From assembly GCF_030655615.1 (NCBI RefSeq), contig NZ_JAURVJ010000205.1, positions 1 through 45,074 on the forward strand: a DNA stretch of 45,074 nucleotides, read 5' to 3'. The stretch is from Nocardioides sp. GTDB taxonomy: Bacteria > Actinomycetota > Actinomycetes > Propionibacteriales > Nocardioidaceae. Position numbers and translations under genes: made by a program. The number at the start of each line of letters is the position of its first letter. The stretch's first letter is position 1. The notes beneath the pieces were generated by a model. It was not told the DNA's origin, searched no databases, and saw only the letters and a program-made list of their open reading frames with translations. This document shows positions 7,270-15,523 of the stretch, piece by piece.

Positions 7270-8715
7270 TCAGACGAGGTACTGGGTGAGGCCGCGCTTG
7301 AGGTAGTTCCCGTGGCCGGCACGGCCGTGGAACTCGCCGTCGGAGACCAGGACCGAGCCACGGGAGACCACGACGTCGACGTGACCGTCGATCTCGTAGC
7401 CCTCCCACGCGCTGTGGTCCATGTTCATGTGGTGGGTCTTGCCCTCGCCGAAGCCGATCGAGGTGTGGCCGGCCGGGTCGTAGACGACGATGTCGGCGTC
7501 GGCGCCCGGCGCGATGACGCCCTTGGTGCCGTGGAGGCCGAACATCCGCGCCGGGGTCGTCGAGGTCAGCTCGACCCAGCGCTCGAGGCTGATCTCGCCG
7601 GTGACGACGCCCTGGTACATCAGGTCCATGCGGTGCTCGATGGTGCCGATGCCGTTGGGGATGGCCCGGAAGTCGCCCTTGCCGAGCTCCTTCTGGTCCT
7701 TCATGCAGAACGGGCAGTGGTCGGTGGAGACCATCTGCAGGTCGTTGGTGCGCAGCCCCTGCCACATGGCGTTCTGGTGGCCCTCCTCGCGGGCGCGCAG
7801 CGGGGTCGAGCAGACCCACTTGGCGCCCTCGAAGTCGCCCCAGGTCGGGTCGCCGGTGGCGCCGAGCTGCTCCTCGAGGGAGAGGTAGAGGTACTGCGGA
7901 CAGGTCTCGCCGAAGACGTTCTTGCCACGGTCGCGGGCGGCGGCGATCTGGGCGACGGCCTGCTTGGCGCTGACGTGGACGACGTAGAGCGGCGCCTCGG
8001 TCAGGTCGGCGAGCATGATGGCGCGGTGGGTCGCCTCCTCCTCCATCTGCCAGGCACGGGCGATGCCGTGGAAGTAGGGCGTGGTCTTGCCCTGGTCGTA
8101 GAGCTGCTGGGCGAGGACGTCGATCGCCGGGCCGTTCTCGGCGTGCATCATCGTCATCAGGCCCAGGTCGCGCGCCTTCTGCATGGCCTGGAGGATCTGG
8201 GCGTCGTTGGAGTAGAAGACGCCGGGGTAGGCCATGAACAGCTTGAAGCTGCTGATGCCCTCGTCGAGAAGGGTCTCCATCGACTTCAGGGAGAACTCGT
8301 CGACGCCACCGATGATCTGGTGGAAGCCGTAGTCGATGACCGCGTTGCCGGCGGCCTTCTCGTGCCAGGTCGCCAGCCCGGTCTCGATGCGCTGCCCCGT
8401 CGTCTGGACCGCGAAGTCGATGACGCTCGTCGTGCCGCCCCAGGCCGCGGCGGTGGTGCCGGACTCGAAGGTGTCGCTGGCCTCGGTACCGCCGAACGGC
8501 AGCTCGAAGTGGGTGTGGGCGTCGATGCCGCCCGGGATGACGTACTTGCCGGTCGCGTCGACGACCGTGTCGACGGACGACGCGAGGTCGGTCCCGAGCA
8601 GCTGCGACCCGGGCGCGAGGACGGCGACGACCTTCTCGCCGTCGACCAGGACGTCGGCCTGGCTGCGGCCCGTCGAGCTGACGACGGTGCCACCGGTGAT
8701 CAGCAGGGTGCTCAC
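7270..8715 (-). CDS. hydA: Dihydropyrimidinase / D-hydantoinase (481 aa)
   Basis: Amidohydrolase-superfamily enzyme that opens the ring of dihydrouracil, dihydrothymine or 5-substituted hydantoins to the N-carbamoyl amino acid. The full binuclear metal set is visible: H67 and H69 in DAHTHFELP, the carboxylated lysine K158 in SSFKLFMAY, H191 in MMHAENG, H247 in YVVHVSAK and D332 in STDHCPF. Length is normal. Start is GTG at 8715, four bases after the nitrilase stop; 31 bases separate its stop from the LLM gene. Working directly with the adjacent N-carbamoyl hydrolase it would give beta-alanine or beta-aminoisobutyrate. Dihydropyrimidine is favoured over hydantoin because of the downstream transaminase and MmsA. 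Confidence 0.94.
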   Translation of the reverse strand: MSTLLITGGTVVSSTGRSQADVLVDGEKVVAVLAPGSQLLGTDLASSVDTVVDATGKYVIPGGIDAHTHFELPFGGTEASDTFESGTTAAAWGGTTSVIDFAVQTTGQRIETGLATWHEKAAGNAVIDYGFHQIIGGVDEFSLKSMETLLDEGISSFKLFMAYPGVFYSNDAQILQAMQKARDLGLMTMMHAENGPAIDVLAQQLYDQGKTTPYFHGIARAWQMEEEATHRAIMLADLTEAPLYVVHVSAKQAVAQIAAARDRGKNVFGETCPQYLYLSLEEQLGATGDPTWGDFEGAKWVCSTPLRAREEGHQNAMWQGLRTNDLQMVSTDHCPFCMKDQKELGKGDFRAIPNGIGTIEHRMDLMYQGVVTGEISLERWVELTSTTPARMFGLHGTKGVIAPGADADIVVYDPAGHTSIGFGEGKTHHMNMDHSAWEGYEIDGHVDVVVSRGSVLVSDGEFHGRAGHGNYLKRGLTQYLV

Positions 8716-8719
8716 GGGC

Positions 8720-9568
8720 TCAGGCCTGGGCGATGTGGGTGTACGAGTCGGGCCGGCGATCGCGGTAGAACTGCCAGTCGTCGCGCATCTCCTGGACCAG
8801 GTCCATGTCGAGCTCGCGGACGATGAGCTCCTCGTCGGACCCCGAGCCCAGCGGCCCGATGTTGTTGCCCCGCGGGTCGATCACCTGGCTGGTGCCGTAG
8901 AAGTCGACCGCCAGGTCGCCGTACTCGTTGTCCTCCTTGCCGACCCGGTTGGGCTGGAGCACGAAGTAGCCGTTGGCGACCGCGGCGCACGGGCCCTCGA
9001 CCTCCCACAGGCGGTTGGACAGGCCGGGCTTGGTGGCGTTGGGGTTGAAGACCATGTGGGCGCCGTTGAGGCCGAGCTCGCGCCAGCCCTCGGGGAAGTG
9101 CCGGTCGTAGCAGATGTAGACGCCGACCTTGCCGACCGCGGTGTCGAAGACCGGGTAGCCGAGGTTGCCGGGGCGGAAGTAGAACTTCTCCCAGAAGCGG
9201 TCGAGGTGGGGGATGTGGTGCTTGCGGTAGGAGCCCAGGATCGTGCCGTCGGCGTCGACCACCACGGCGGTGTTGTAGTAGACGCCGGTCTGCTCCTCCT
9301 CGTAGATGGGGAGGACGTGGACCATGTTCAGCTCCTTGGCGAGCGCCGCGAAGCGCTGCACGATCGGCCCGTCGGCCGGCTCGGCGAAGCGGTAGTACTT
9401 CTGGTCCTGGGTGATGCCGAAGTAGGGGCCGTAGAAGAGCTCCTGGTAGCAGATGACCTGGGCGCCCTGGGCGGCCGCGTCGCGGGAGAACTGCTCGTGC
9501 TTGTCGAGCATGGACTCCTTGTCACCGGTCCAGGTGGTCTGGCTGATCGCGGCCTTCACGATGGTCAA
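8720..9568 (-). CDS. Nitrilase-superfamily N-carbamoyl-beta-alanine amidohydrolase (beta-ureidopropionase)
   Basis: Hydrolyses N-carbamoyl-beta-amino acids to the beta-amino acid, CO2 and ammonia. The protein is 282 residues. The catalytic triad is visible as E43 (CYQELFYGPYF), K116 (GSYRKHHIP) and C153 (YICYDRHFPE), all in standard spacing. It is the first gene of the operon. I choose the TTG start at 9568 because GAGGAG lies five bases upstream and the family begins at this point (MTIVKAAISQ); a GTG at 9559 is possible, and an upstream ATG at 9973 would add about 135 residues of non-family sequence antisense to the regulator. D-carbamoylase or another amide hydrolase is the alternative; context favours ureidopropionase. 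Confidence 0.92.
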   Translation of the reverse strand: MTIVKAAISQTTWTGDKESMLDKHEQFSRDAAAQGAQVICYQELFYGPYFGITQDQKYYRFAEPADGPIVQRFAALAKELNMVHVLPIYEEEQTGVYYNTAVVVDADGTILGSYRKHHIPHLDRFWEKFYFRPGNLGYPVFDTAVGKVGVYICYDRHFPEGWRELGLNGAHMVFNPNATKPGLSNRLWEVEGPCAAVANGYFVLQPNRVGKEDNEYGDLAVDFYGTSQVIDPRGNNIGPLGSGSDEELIVRELDMDLVQEMRDDWQFYRDRRPDSYTHIAQA

Positions 9569-9610
9569 CGGGGCTCCTCGGGGTGGCGGGTGTGGTTGCG
9601 AGACGCCGGT

Positions 9611-9684
9611 CGCGACCTCGTTGCTCGGTCGCGCGGCTCCTCCACCTCCCGACGTGGTCCCCGACCTCGCAGGCTCGGTCGGGG
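9611..9684 (-). promoter_or_regulatory. Twin similar hairpins in the leader of the pyrimidine operon
   Basis: Two inverted repeats with related sequences: CGCGACC...GGTCGCG (9611-9633, 9-nt loop) and CCCCGACC...GGTCGGGG (9659-9684, 10-nt loop). Both loops begin TCG and end CTC. They lie between the likely promoter and the nitrilase start, so they would be in the 5' leader. Possible attenuator or REP-like sequence; no T tract. Confidence 0.45.
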
Positions 9685-9700
9685 CGTCAGGAACTGTTAT

Positions 9701-9715
9701 TGTTCGACCTGAACA
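9701..9715. promoter_or_regulatory. Candidate operator TGTTC-N5-GAACA
   Basis: A perfect 5-bp inverted repeat with a 5-bp spacer sits in the divergent intergenic region between the MocR gene and the operon and overlaps the proposed operon -10 element (9713-9718). A binding site for the adjacent regulator is plausible. MocR proteins often use direct repeats instead, so this is only a candidate. Confidence 0.4.
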
Positions 9716-9741
9716 TTTCGCCTGAGTCACACCGCTGTCAA
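9713..9741 (-). promoter_or_regulatory. Putative promoter of the pyrimidine-catabolism operon
   Basis: On the minus strand a perfect -35 TTGACA (9736-9741) is followed after 17 bp by AAATGT (9713-9718), a weak -10. The poor -10 would fit activator-dependent or repressed expression. Transcription would start near 9706 and give a leader of about 140 nt containing the twin hairpins. Confidence 0.45.
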
Positions 9742-9758
9742 GGGGGTGCGTCATTTCG

Positions 9759-11096
9759 GTGCCCGACCTGACCCACCTCGAGGACCGATCTCCGCGCGGG
9801 ATCGCCGGCGCCTTCAGCCGGGCGATCCGGGCGGGCGAGCTGGCGCCCGGCGACCGGTTGCCGACGGTCCGCGACGTCGCGGGCGAGCTCGGGGTCTCCC
9901 CCGCCACCGTGAGCGGGGCCTGGCAGGCGCTGCGTCGTACGGGGCTCGTGGTGTCGCGCGGACGCGCGGGCACCTACGTCCTCGAGACGCCGACCCCGTG
10001 GCTCTCGCCCCGCGTGCGCGGGCTCGTCGGCCCCGATCGCGAGGGCCTGCGCCTCGACCTGTCCCGCGGCACCCCCGACCCCGAGCTGCTCCCCTCGCTC
10101 GGCCCGGCGCTGGCGCGGGTCTCGGCGAGCGCCGGCACCCTGGCCTACCAGGACGAGCCGGTGCTGCCCGGCCTGCGCGACGTGCTCGTGGCCGGCTGGC
10201 CCTACGCCGCGGACGCGGTCACCGTGGTCGACGGCGCGGTCGACGGCGTGGCCCGCGTGCTCGAGCAGGTGGTGTCCTACGGCGACCGCGTGGTCCTCGA
10301 GTCCCCCGGCTACCCGCCGTTCTACGACCTGATCGAGGCTCTCGGCGCCGAGCCGGTGCCGGTCGCCCTCGACGGCGAGGGCGTGCGGGTCGACGCCCTG
10401 CGACGCGCCCTGCTCGACCGTCCGGTGGCCGTCGTCCTCCAGCCCCGCGCCCACAACCCGACCGGCGTCTCGACGACGCCGGCCCGCGCCGAGCGGTTGG
10501 CGGCGCTGCTCCGCGGGCGCGGCGCCGACGGGCCCTGGGTGGTCGAGGACGACCACTCCGGCGCGATCAGCACGGCCCCCGACGTCTCGCTCGGCACGTG
10601 GCTCCCCGAGCGCGTCGTGCACGTGCGCTCCTACTCCAAGTCCCACGGTCCCGACCTGCGGATCGCCGCCCTCGGCGGCCCGGCCGGCCTCGTCGACCGC
10701 CTCGTCGCCCGACGGATGCTCGGCCCGGCCTGGACCTCGCGCATGGTCCAGACGATCCTGCTCGACCTGCTCACCTCGGCCCGCTCGATGGACGAGGTCG
10801 CCGAGGCGCGCCGGCAGTACTACGGCCGCCAGCAGGCCCTGGTCGCGCGCCTCGCCGACCACGGCGTGGGGGTGGCGGTGCCCGACGGGATCAACCTGTG
10901 GCTGCCCGTCCGTGACGAGCCGGCGGCCGCCCTCCACCTCGCCGCGGCCGGCATCCGGGTCGCCGTCGGCAGCCCGTTCCTCGCCGCGGGCGCGGCCGGG
11001 TCGTTCCTGCGCGTCACCTCGGGCCTGGTCGGCACCGCCGACGTCGCCGAGGTGGCCGCGGCGCTCGCGGCGGCCACCGACGCGGGACCGTCCTGA
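9759..11096 (+). CDS. MocR/PdxR-type GntR regulator with aminotransferase-like domain
   Basis: A 445-residue fusion. The N-terminal winged helix-turn-helix of the GntR family (about residues 10-75, with LPTVRDVAGELGVSPATVSGAWQAL) is followed by a class I aminotransferase-like domain. The PLP-lysine motif SYSKSHGPDLR and the HNPTGVS segment are present, so PLP binding is likely. MocR proteins use the PLP domain to sense amino compounds. It is transcribed divergently from the operon, which contains a beta-amino acid transaminase, so it is the obvious candidate controller, perhaps responding to beta-alanine or a related amine. Start is GTG at 9759; AGGGGG lies about 12 bases upstream, so an ATT at 9753 cannot be excluded. 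Confidence 0.9.
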   Translation: MPDLTHLEDRSPRGIAGAFSRAIRAGELAPGDRLPTVRDVAGELGVSPATVSGAWQALRRTGLVVSRGRAGTYVLETPTPWLSPRVRGLVGPDREGLRLDLSRGTPDPELLPSLGPALARVSASAGTLAYQDEPVLPGLRDVLVAGWPYAADAVTVVDGAVDGVARVLEQVVSYGDRVVLESPGYPPFYDLIEALGAEPVPVALDGEGVRVDALRRALLDRPVAVVLQPRAHNPTGVSTTPARAERLAALLRGRGADGPWVVEDDHSGAISTAPDVSLGTWLPERVVHVRSYSKSHGPDLRIAALGGPAGLVDRLVARRMLGPAWTSRMVQTILLDLLTSARSMDEVAEARRQYYGRQQALVARLADHGVGVAVPDGINLWLPVRDEPAAALHLAAAGIRVAVGSPFLAAGAAGSFLRVTSGLVGTADVAEVAAALAAATDAGPS

Positions 11097-11124
11097 CCCG
11101 GGGTTGGCTACCCAGGACGCACGT

Positions 11125-11149
11125 CCCCCCCACCCGTGAGGGCAGGGGG
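11125..11149. terminator. Possible bidirectional terminator between convergent genes
   Basis: A GC-rich inverted repeat, C-run (11125-11131) plus CCC, tip GTGA, GGG, CA and G-run (to 11149), lies between the convergent MocR and fadB stop codons. There is no T tract. It is assigned on position and stem only. Confidence 0.4.
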
Positions 11150-11179
11150 CCGACGTAGGTCGTGCGGTGCGACCAGCCG

Positions 11180-13390
11180 TCAGGCGGGGAACGAACCCCC
11201 GGAGGAGGCCAGGTCGCGCAGCCACGGGGTGGGCTGGAAGCGCTCGCCGTAGGCGGCGGCCAGCTCGTCGGCGCGCTTGACGAAGGCGGCCAGGCCGATC
11301 TCGCCGTCGACGCCCTCGTAGCCCGTCATGAACTGCGCCGCGCCACCGGTCATCGGCGGGAAGCCGATGCCCATGATCGAGCCGATGTTGGCCGCGGCGG
11401 CCGAGGTGATGACGCCCTCCTCGAAGCACTTGGCCGTCTCGAGGGCCTCGGCGAACAGCATCCGGTCCTTCATGTCCTGGAACGGGATCTGCTGCTCGGC
11501 AGGCGGGAACTCGGCCGCGAGGCCGGACCAGACCGAGCCGCGGTTGCCGTCGACGTAGTCGAAGAAGCCGGCGCCCTTGAGGCGCGACGGCCGACCGAGG
11601 TCGATCATCTTCTTGACCACGGCGACACCGGGGTGCTCGGCGTAGGCGGTGCCGTCACGCTCGGCGGCGTCACGGGAGGCCTTCTCGATCTTGGCCATCA
11701 GCTCCATGTTGAGCTCGTCGGAGAGCTGGAGGACGCCGACCGGGTAGCCGGCCTGGGTCGTCGCGCGCTCGATCGAGTAGGGGTGGGCGCCCTCGCCGAG
11801 CATGGCGATGCCCTCCATGACCTGCGTGCCGATGACGCGCGAGGTGTAGAAGCCGCGGCTGTCGTTGACGACGATCGGGGTCTTCCTGATCTGCTGCACC
11901 ACGTCGTAGGCCTTGGCCAGGGCGACGTCGGACGTCTCCTTGCCCTTGATGATCTCGACCAGCGGCATCTTGTCGACAGGGCTGAAGAAGTGCAGCCCGA
12001 TGAAGTCCGCGGGGCGGTCGATGCCCTCGGCCAGCTCGGTGATCGGCAGGGTGCTCGTGTTGGAGCAGAGCAGGGCGTCGGGGTTGATGAACGGCGCCAC
12101 CTCGGCGAACACCTTGGCCTTGAGGGCGGGGTCCTCGAAGACGGCCTCGATCACCAGGTCGCAACCGGCGAGGTCGGAGGCGTCGGCGGTCGGGGTGATC
12201 CGGGCGAGCAGCTCGTCGGACTTCTCCTGGGTCAGCTTGCCGCGACTCACGGCCTTGGTGTTGAGCTTCTCGGAGTAGGCCTTGCCCTTCTCGGCGCTCT
12301 CGAGCGCGACGTCCTTGAGGACGACCTCCATGCCGGCGCGGGCACAGGAGTAGGCGATGCCGGCGCCCATCATGCCGGCGCCGAGGACGCCGACCTTGGT
12401 GGCCTTCCACGGCTCGATGCCCTGCGGGCGGAGCGCACCGGAGTTGATGGCCTGCAGGTCGAAGAAGAACGCCTGGATCATGTTCTTCGAGCCCTGGTTG
12501 ACGATCAGGTTGGTCAGGTAGCGCGACTCGATCCGGCTGGCGGTGTCGAAGTCGCGGCTCGCACCCTCGACCGCGGCGCTGAGGATCGCCCGTGCGGCGG
12601 GGTAGACGGCACCCTTGGTCTGCTTGCGCAGCAGCGCAGGGAACGCGGGCAGGAAGCCGGCCAGGGCCGGCGACTTCACCGAGCCGCCGGGCATCTTGTA
12701 GCCGGGGGCGTCCCACGGGTTCTGGGTCGTCTCGGGGTTGGCCTTGATCCACGCCTTGGCAGCGGGGACCAGCTCGTCGCGGGTCGCGACGACCTCGTCG
12801 ACGAGGCCGGCCTTGAGGGCGGCCTCGGGCTTGAACTGGGTGCCCTGCAGGAGCACGGTCATCAGGCCGTCCTGCAGGCCGAACTTGCGGATGATGCGGG
12901 TGACGCCGCCGCCGCCCGGGAGCAGCCCGAGGCTGACCTCGGGCAGGCCCACGACGGCCTTGGCGTCGTCGACGACGATGCGGTGGTTGGCGACGAGGGT
13001 GATCTCGTAGCCGCCGCCCAGGGCGGCGCCGTTGATGGCGGCGACGACCGGCTTGGGCAGCTTCTCGAGGCGGCGCAGGGCCGCCTTGACGCCCTCGGCG
13101 AGCGCGAAGACGCCGGCGGCGTCGTCCTTCGTGGCGGTGATCATGTTGCGGAGGTCGCCGCCTGCGAAGAAGGTCTTCTTCGCCGAGGCGATGACGACCC
13201 CGGTGACGGCGCCCTCGTCGGCCGCGAGCTCGTCGTAGAGCTGGTCGACGGCAGCCTGCATCGAGTCGATGTAGAGCTGGTTCATCGTGTTGGCCGACTG
13301 GTTGGGGTCGTCCAGGGTGAGGGTGACGATGCCGTCGGCGTCCTTGTCGTAGCGGACGGCCGTCTGGGCTTCGGTTGCGGTGGTGCTCAT
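11180..13390 (-). CDS. fadB: FadB/FadJ-type bifunctional enoyl-CoA hydratase / 3-hydroxyacyl-CoA dehydrogenase
   Basis: Catalyses the hydration and NAD-dependent dehydrogenation steps of fatty-acid beta-oxidation; 736 residues, typical. The N-terminal crotonase domain (about 15-200) shows the oxyanion-hole pieces FFAGGDL and ALGGGYE and the glutamate in [15 protein letters not shown]. The dehydrogenase starts near residue 335 with the Rossmann motif [14 protein letters not shown], followed by SNTSTLPI and [16 protein letters not shown] containing the catalytic His. C-terminal HCDH domains follow. It starts at ATG 13390, 26 bases after the thiolase stop, and forms one operon with it. It is the alpha-type subunit of an actinobacterial trifunctional complex by analogy with mycobacterial FadB; chain-length preference cannot be read here. 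Confidence 0.95.
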   Translation of the reverse strand: MSTTATEAQTAVRYDKDADGIVTLTLDDPNQSANTMNQLYIDSMQAAVDQLYDELAADEGAVTGVVIASAKKTFFAGGDLRNMITATKDDAAGVFALAEGVKAALRRLEKLPKPVVAAINGAALGGGYEITLVANHRIVVDDAKAVVGLPEVSLGLLPGGGGVTRIIRKFGLQDGLMTVLLQGTQFKPEAALKAGLVDEVVATRDELVPAAKAWIKANPETTQNPWDAPGYKMPGGSVKSPALAGFLPAFPALLRKQTKGAVYPAARAILSAAVEGASRDFDTASRIESRYLTNLIVNQGSKNMIQAFFFDLQAINSGALRPQGIEPWKATKVGVLGAGMMGAGIAYSCARAGMEVVLKDVALESAEKGKAYSEKLNTKAVSRGKLTQEKSDELLARITPTADASDLAGCDLVIEAVFEDPALKAKVFAEVAPFINPDALLCSNTSTLPITELAEGIDRPADFIGLHFFSPVDKMPLVEIIKGKETSDVALAKAYDVVQQIRKTPIVVNDSRGFYTSRVIGTQVMEGIAMLGEGAHPYSIERATTQAGYPVGVLQLSDELNMELMAKIEKASRDAAERDGTAYAEHPGVAVVKKMIDLGRPSRLKGAGFFDYVDGNRGSVWSGLAAEFPPAEQQIPFQDMKDRMLFAEALETAKCFEEGVITSAAAANIGSIMGIGFPPMTGGAAQFMTGYEGVDGEIGLAAFVKRADELAAAYGERFQPTPWLRDLASSGGSFPA

Positions 13391-13416
13391 GTCTTCGTGG
13401 GTGTCCTGTCCTGGTC

Positions 13417-14628
13417 TCAGACGAGCTCGACGATGGTGGCGATGCCCATGCCGCCGCCGACGCAGAGCGTGGCGAGGCCGCGCTTCTGGTCGCGACGGGC
13501 GAGCTCGTCGATCAGCGTGCCGAGGATCATCGCGCCGGTCGCGCCGAGCGGGTGGCCCATGGCGATCGCGCCGCCGTTGACGTTGGTGATCTCGTGGGAG
13601 ATGTCGAGGTCGCGCATGAAGCGCATGGCGACGGCGGCGAAGGCCTCGTTGATCTCGAAGAGGTCGATGTCCTCGACCTCGAGGCCGGCCTTGGCGAGCG
13701 CCTTGCGGGCGGCCGGGGCCGGTCCGGTGAGCATGATCGTCGGGTCGGCGCCGCTGACGGCCATGGAGATGATCCGGGCGCGCGGGGTGAGGCCGAGCTG
13801 CTGGCCGATCTCCTCGGTGCCGATCGCCATCAGGGCCGCGCCGTCGACGATGCCCGACGGGTTGCCGGCGTGGTGGACGTGGTTGATCTTCTCGACCCAG
13901 TGGTACTTCTCGAGCGCGACGTCGTCGAAGCCGGCGTCGGCGCCGATGCCGGCGAAGCTCGGCTTGAGGCCGGCCAGACCCTCGGGGCTCGTGTCGGGGC
14001 GGATGGTCTCGTCGTGGTCGAGGATCGTCAGCCCGCTCTGGTCGACCACGGGGACGATGGCCTCGCCGAAGTAGCCGTTGGCCCACGCCTTGGCGGCGCG
14101 GTGGTGCGACTCGGCGGCGTAGGCGTCGACGTCGTCGCGGCTCCAGCCCTCGATGGTCGCGATCAGGTCGGCACCGATACCCTGCGGCACGAAGCCGGCA
14201 CGGAGCGCGGTGGCGGGGTCCTGGGCCCAGGCGCCACCGTCGGAGCCCATGGCGACGTTGCTCATCGACTCGACACCACCGGCGAGGATCAGGTCCTCCA
14301 TGCCACCGCGGATGCGGGCGGCGGCCTGGTTGACGGCCTCGAGGCCGGAGGCGCAGAAGCGGTTGAGCTGGACGCCTGCGACGGTGTCGGGGTAGCCGGC
14401 CGACAGCGCGGCGGTCTTGGCGATGTCGCCGCCCTGCTCGCCGATGGGCGAGACGACGCCGAGGATCACGTCGTCGACGCGGGCCGGGTCGAGGCCGGGG
14501 TTGCGGTCCTTGACCGCGTCGAGGAGGCCGACGACGAGGTCGACCGGCTTCACCTCGTGGAGCGAACCGGCCGCCTTGCCCTTGCCACGCGGCGTACGGA
14601 GGTGGTCGTACACGAATGCTTCTGCCAT
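13417..14628 (-). CDS. fadA: Acetyl-CoA acyltransferase (thiolase), FadA type
   Basis: Thiolytic cleavage of 3-ketoacyl-CoA, the last beta-oxidation step; 403 residues. Catalytic residues are visible as the nucleophilic Cys in [12 protein letters not shown], the His in [15 protein letters not shown] and the second Cys in [13 protein letters not shown] at 14628 is preceded by AAGGA with good spacing; an earlier in-frame ATG at 14724 would place the promoter inside the gene and adds a non-family extension. It is the first gene of the fadA-fadB operon, driven from the divergent region shared with the MerR regulator. Confidence 0.95.
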   Translation of the reverse strand: MAEAFVYDHLRTPRGKGKAAGSLHEVKPVDLVVGLLDAVKDRNPGLDPARVDDVILGVVSPIGEQGGDIAKTAALSAGYPDTVAGVQLNRFCASGLEAVNQAAARIRGGMEDLILAGGVESMSNVAMGSDGGAWAQDPATALRAGFVPQGIGADLIATIEGWSRDDVDAYAAESHHRAAKAWANGYFGEAIVPVVDQSGLTILDHDETIRPDTSPEGLAGLKPSFAGIGADAGFDDVALEKYHWVEKINHVHHAGNPSGIVDGAALMAIGTEEIGQQLGLTPRARIISMAVSGADPTIMLTGPAPAARKALAKAGLEVEDIDLFEINEAFAAVAMRFMRDLDISHEITNVNGGAIAMGHPLGATGAMILGTLIDELARRDQKRGLATLCVGGGMGIATIVELV

Positions 14629-14672
14629 GACCCGTCCTTGCTGAAGAGTTGGGGGTGCTGAGGTGGGGGTGC

Positions 14673-14701
14673 TTGCGTCCCCCGATTGTGACACCAATAC
14701 T
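14673..14701 (+). promoter_or_regulatory. Putative promoter of the MerR gene
   Basis: TTGCGT (14673-14678), a 17-bp spacer and AATACT (14696-14701) give a plausible plus-strand promoter whose -10 sits inside the inverted repeat at 14688-14706. Binding there would therefore also affect the regulator's own gene. Confidence 0.45.
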
Positions 14702-14715
14702 GTCACGGTCGTCAA
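14685..14715 (-). promoter_or_regulatory. MerR-type promoter of fadAB with 19-bp spacer
   Basis: On the minus strand TTGACG (14710-14715) and CACAAT (14685-14690) are separated by exactly 19 bp, and the spacer is largely filled by the perfect inverted repeat of 14688-14706. An over-long 19-bp spacer carrying the operator dyad is the hallmark of MerR-activated promoters. The fadA start codon is about 50 nt downstream of the expected transcription start. Confidence 0.65.
14688..14706. promoter_or_regulatory. Operator GTGACA-N7-TGTCAC
   Basis: A perfect 6-bp inverted repeat with a 7-bp spacer lies between fadA and the divergent MerR gene and overlaps both predicted promoters. It is the best candidate binding site of the neighbouring MerR protein. 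Confidence 0.65.
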
Positions 14716-14755
14716 GGAATCCACAGGACGTCCTGGGAGTGAGAGGGGTCACGTC

Positions 14756-15445
14756 GTGAGCGAGCTGCTGACGCTCGACGAGCTCTGCGCACGCGTGGGG
14801 CTGTCGGTGCGCAACGTGCGTTTCTACACCTCGCGCGGCCTGGTGCCGCCGCCGATCCGGCAGGGCCGGTCCGGCTACTACTCCGAGGACCACGTCGCCC
14901 GGCTCGACCTCGTGCAGGAGCTGCAGGCCCACGGGTTCACGCTGGCCGCGATCGAGGGCTACGTCTCGGCCCTGCCCGAGGACGCCGAGCCCGAGGACAT
15001 CGCGCTGGCCCGCACGATGCTGGCGCCGTGGCAGTCCGACCTCCCCGTCGACATGGAGCGCGACGAGCTCGAGCGCCGGGCCGGGCGAGCCCTGTCCGAG
15101 GAGGACGTCGCCACCCTCGTGGCGCTCGGCATCGTCCGCGTCCGCGCCGACCGGTTCCTCGTCGCCCGCACCCAGCTCGGCATCGGCGTCCAGCTGCTCG
15201 ACCTCGGCTTCCCGCGCGAGGTCGCCGAGGCGGCCCGCGCGGTCTACCAGGACCACGGCCGTCAGATGGCCGAGGAGCTCCACGCCGTCATCAGCGACCA
15301 GCTCGCCCCCCGCTACGGCTCGCTCGAGTCCGAGCGCTTCCAGGAGGTCATGGAGCGCCTCAAGCCGCTGTCGGTCGGCGGCCTCGTGACGGCCTACGAG
15401 AGCGCCGTCGCCAAGGCCGCCCGCGGCGCTGCCCGCCGTACCTGA
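14756..15445 (+). CDS. MerR-family transcriptional regulator
   Basis: DNA-binding regulator of 229 residues. The N-terminal winged helix motif (about 3-75) carries LTLDELCARVGLSVRNVRFY, then TSRGLVPPP and a GYYSEDHVARL helix, as in MerR proteins. No cysteine cluster for metal sensing is seen in the C-terminal part, which is helical and of unknown ligand. The start is GTG at 14756 with GAGAGGGG upstream; the frame is open further upstream to 14663 but that would overlap the promoter and operator. Divergent to fadAB, with a MerR-style promoter between, so control of beta-oxidation in response to an acyl-CoA-like ligand is inferred. Confidence 0.88.
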   Translation: MSELLTLDELCARVGLSVRNVRFYTSRGLVPPPIRQGRSGYYSEDHVARLDLVQELQAHGFTLAAIEGYVSALPEDAEPEDIALARTMLAPWQSDLPVDMERDELERRAGRALSEEDVATLVALGIVRVRADRFLVARTQLGIGVQLLDLGFPREVAEAARAVYQDHGRQMAEELHAVISDQLAPRYGSLESERFQEVMERLKPLSVGGLVTAYESAVAKAARGAARRT

Positions 15446-15455
15446 GCCGAAAAAG

Positions 15456-15493
15456 CACGCCGGCCCGTCGTGGCGAGACGACAGGCCGGCGTG
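15456..15493. terminator. Strong bidirectional terminator, T tract on the minus strand
   Basis: Outer arms CACGCCGGCC and GGCCGGCGTG (10 bp) enclose inner arms GTCGT and ACGAC around GGCGAG. On the minus strand the stem is followed by GCTTTTT, a classical intrinsic terminator for the helicase gene. It lies between the convergent MerR and helicase stop codons. Confidence 0.85.
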
Positions 15494-15523
15494 GATCAGG
15501 GTTCAGCTGGGTGGAGCTGGAGG

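Noticed and set aside
7239..7361. Earlier ATG for the LLM enzyme at 7361
   Set aside because: The added 41 residues are Ser/Thr/Pro-rich, overlap the hydantoinase gene and are absent from the family.
9569..9973. N-terminal extension of the nitrilase to an ATG at 9973
   Set aside because: It would run antisense through the MocR gene and the promoter; the family starts at the TTG preceded by GAGGAG.
11162..14074. Very long plus-strand open frame (970 codons) opposite fadA/fadB
   Set aside because: It is the antisense shadow of two clear genes in GC-rich DNA; the translation is rich in Gly/Asp/Val/Arg/Leu runs and matches no family.
13391..15283. Upstream extension of the fadB frame to a 1367-residue fusion
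   Set aside because: The extra sequence crosses the thiolase and MerR genes in the wrong frame and lacks family similarity; FadB starts naturally at ATG 13390.
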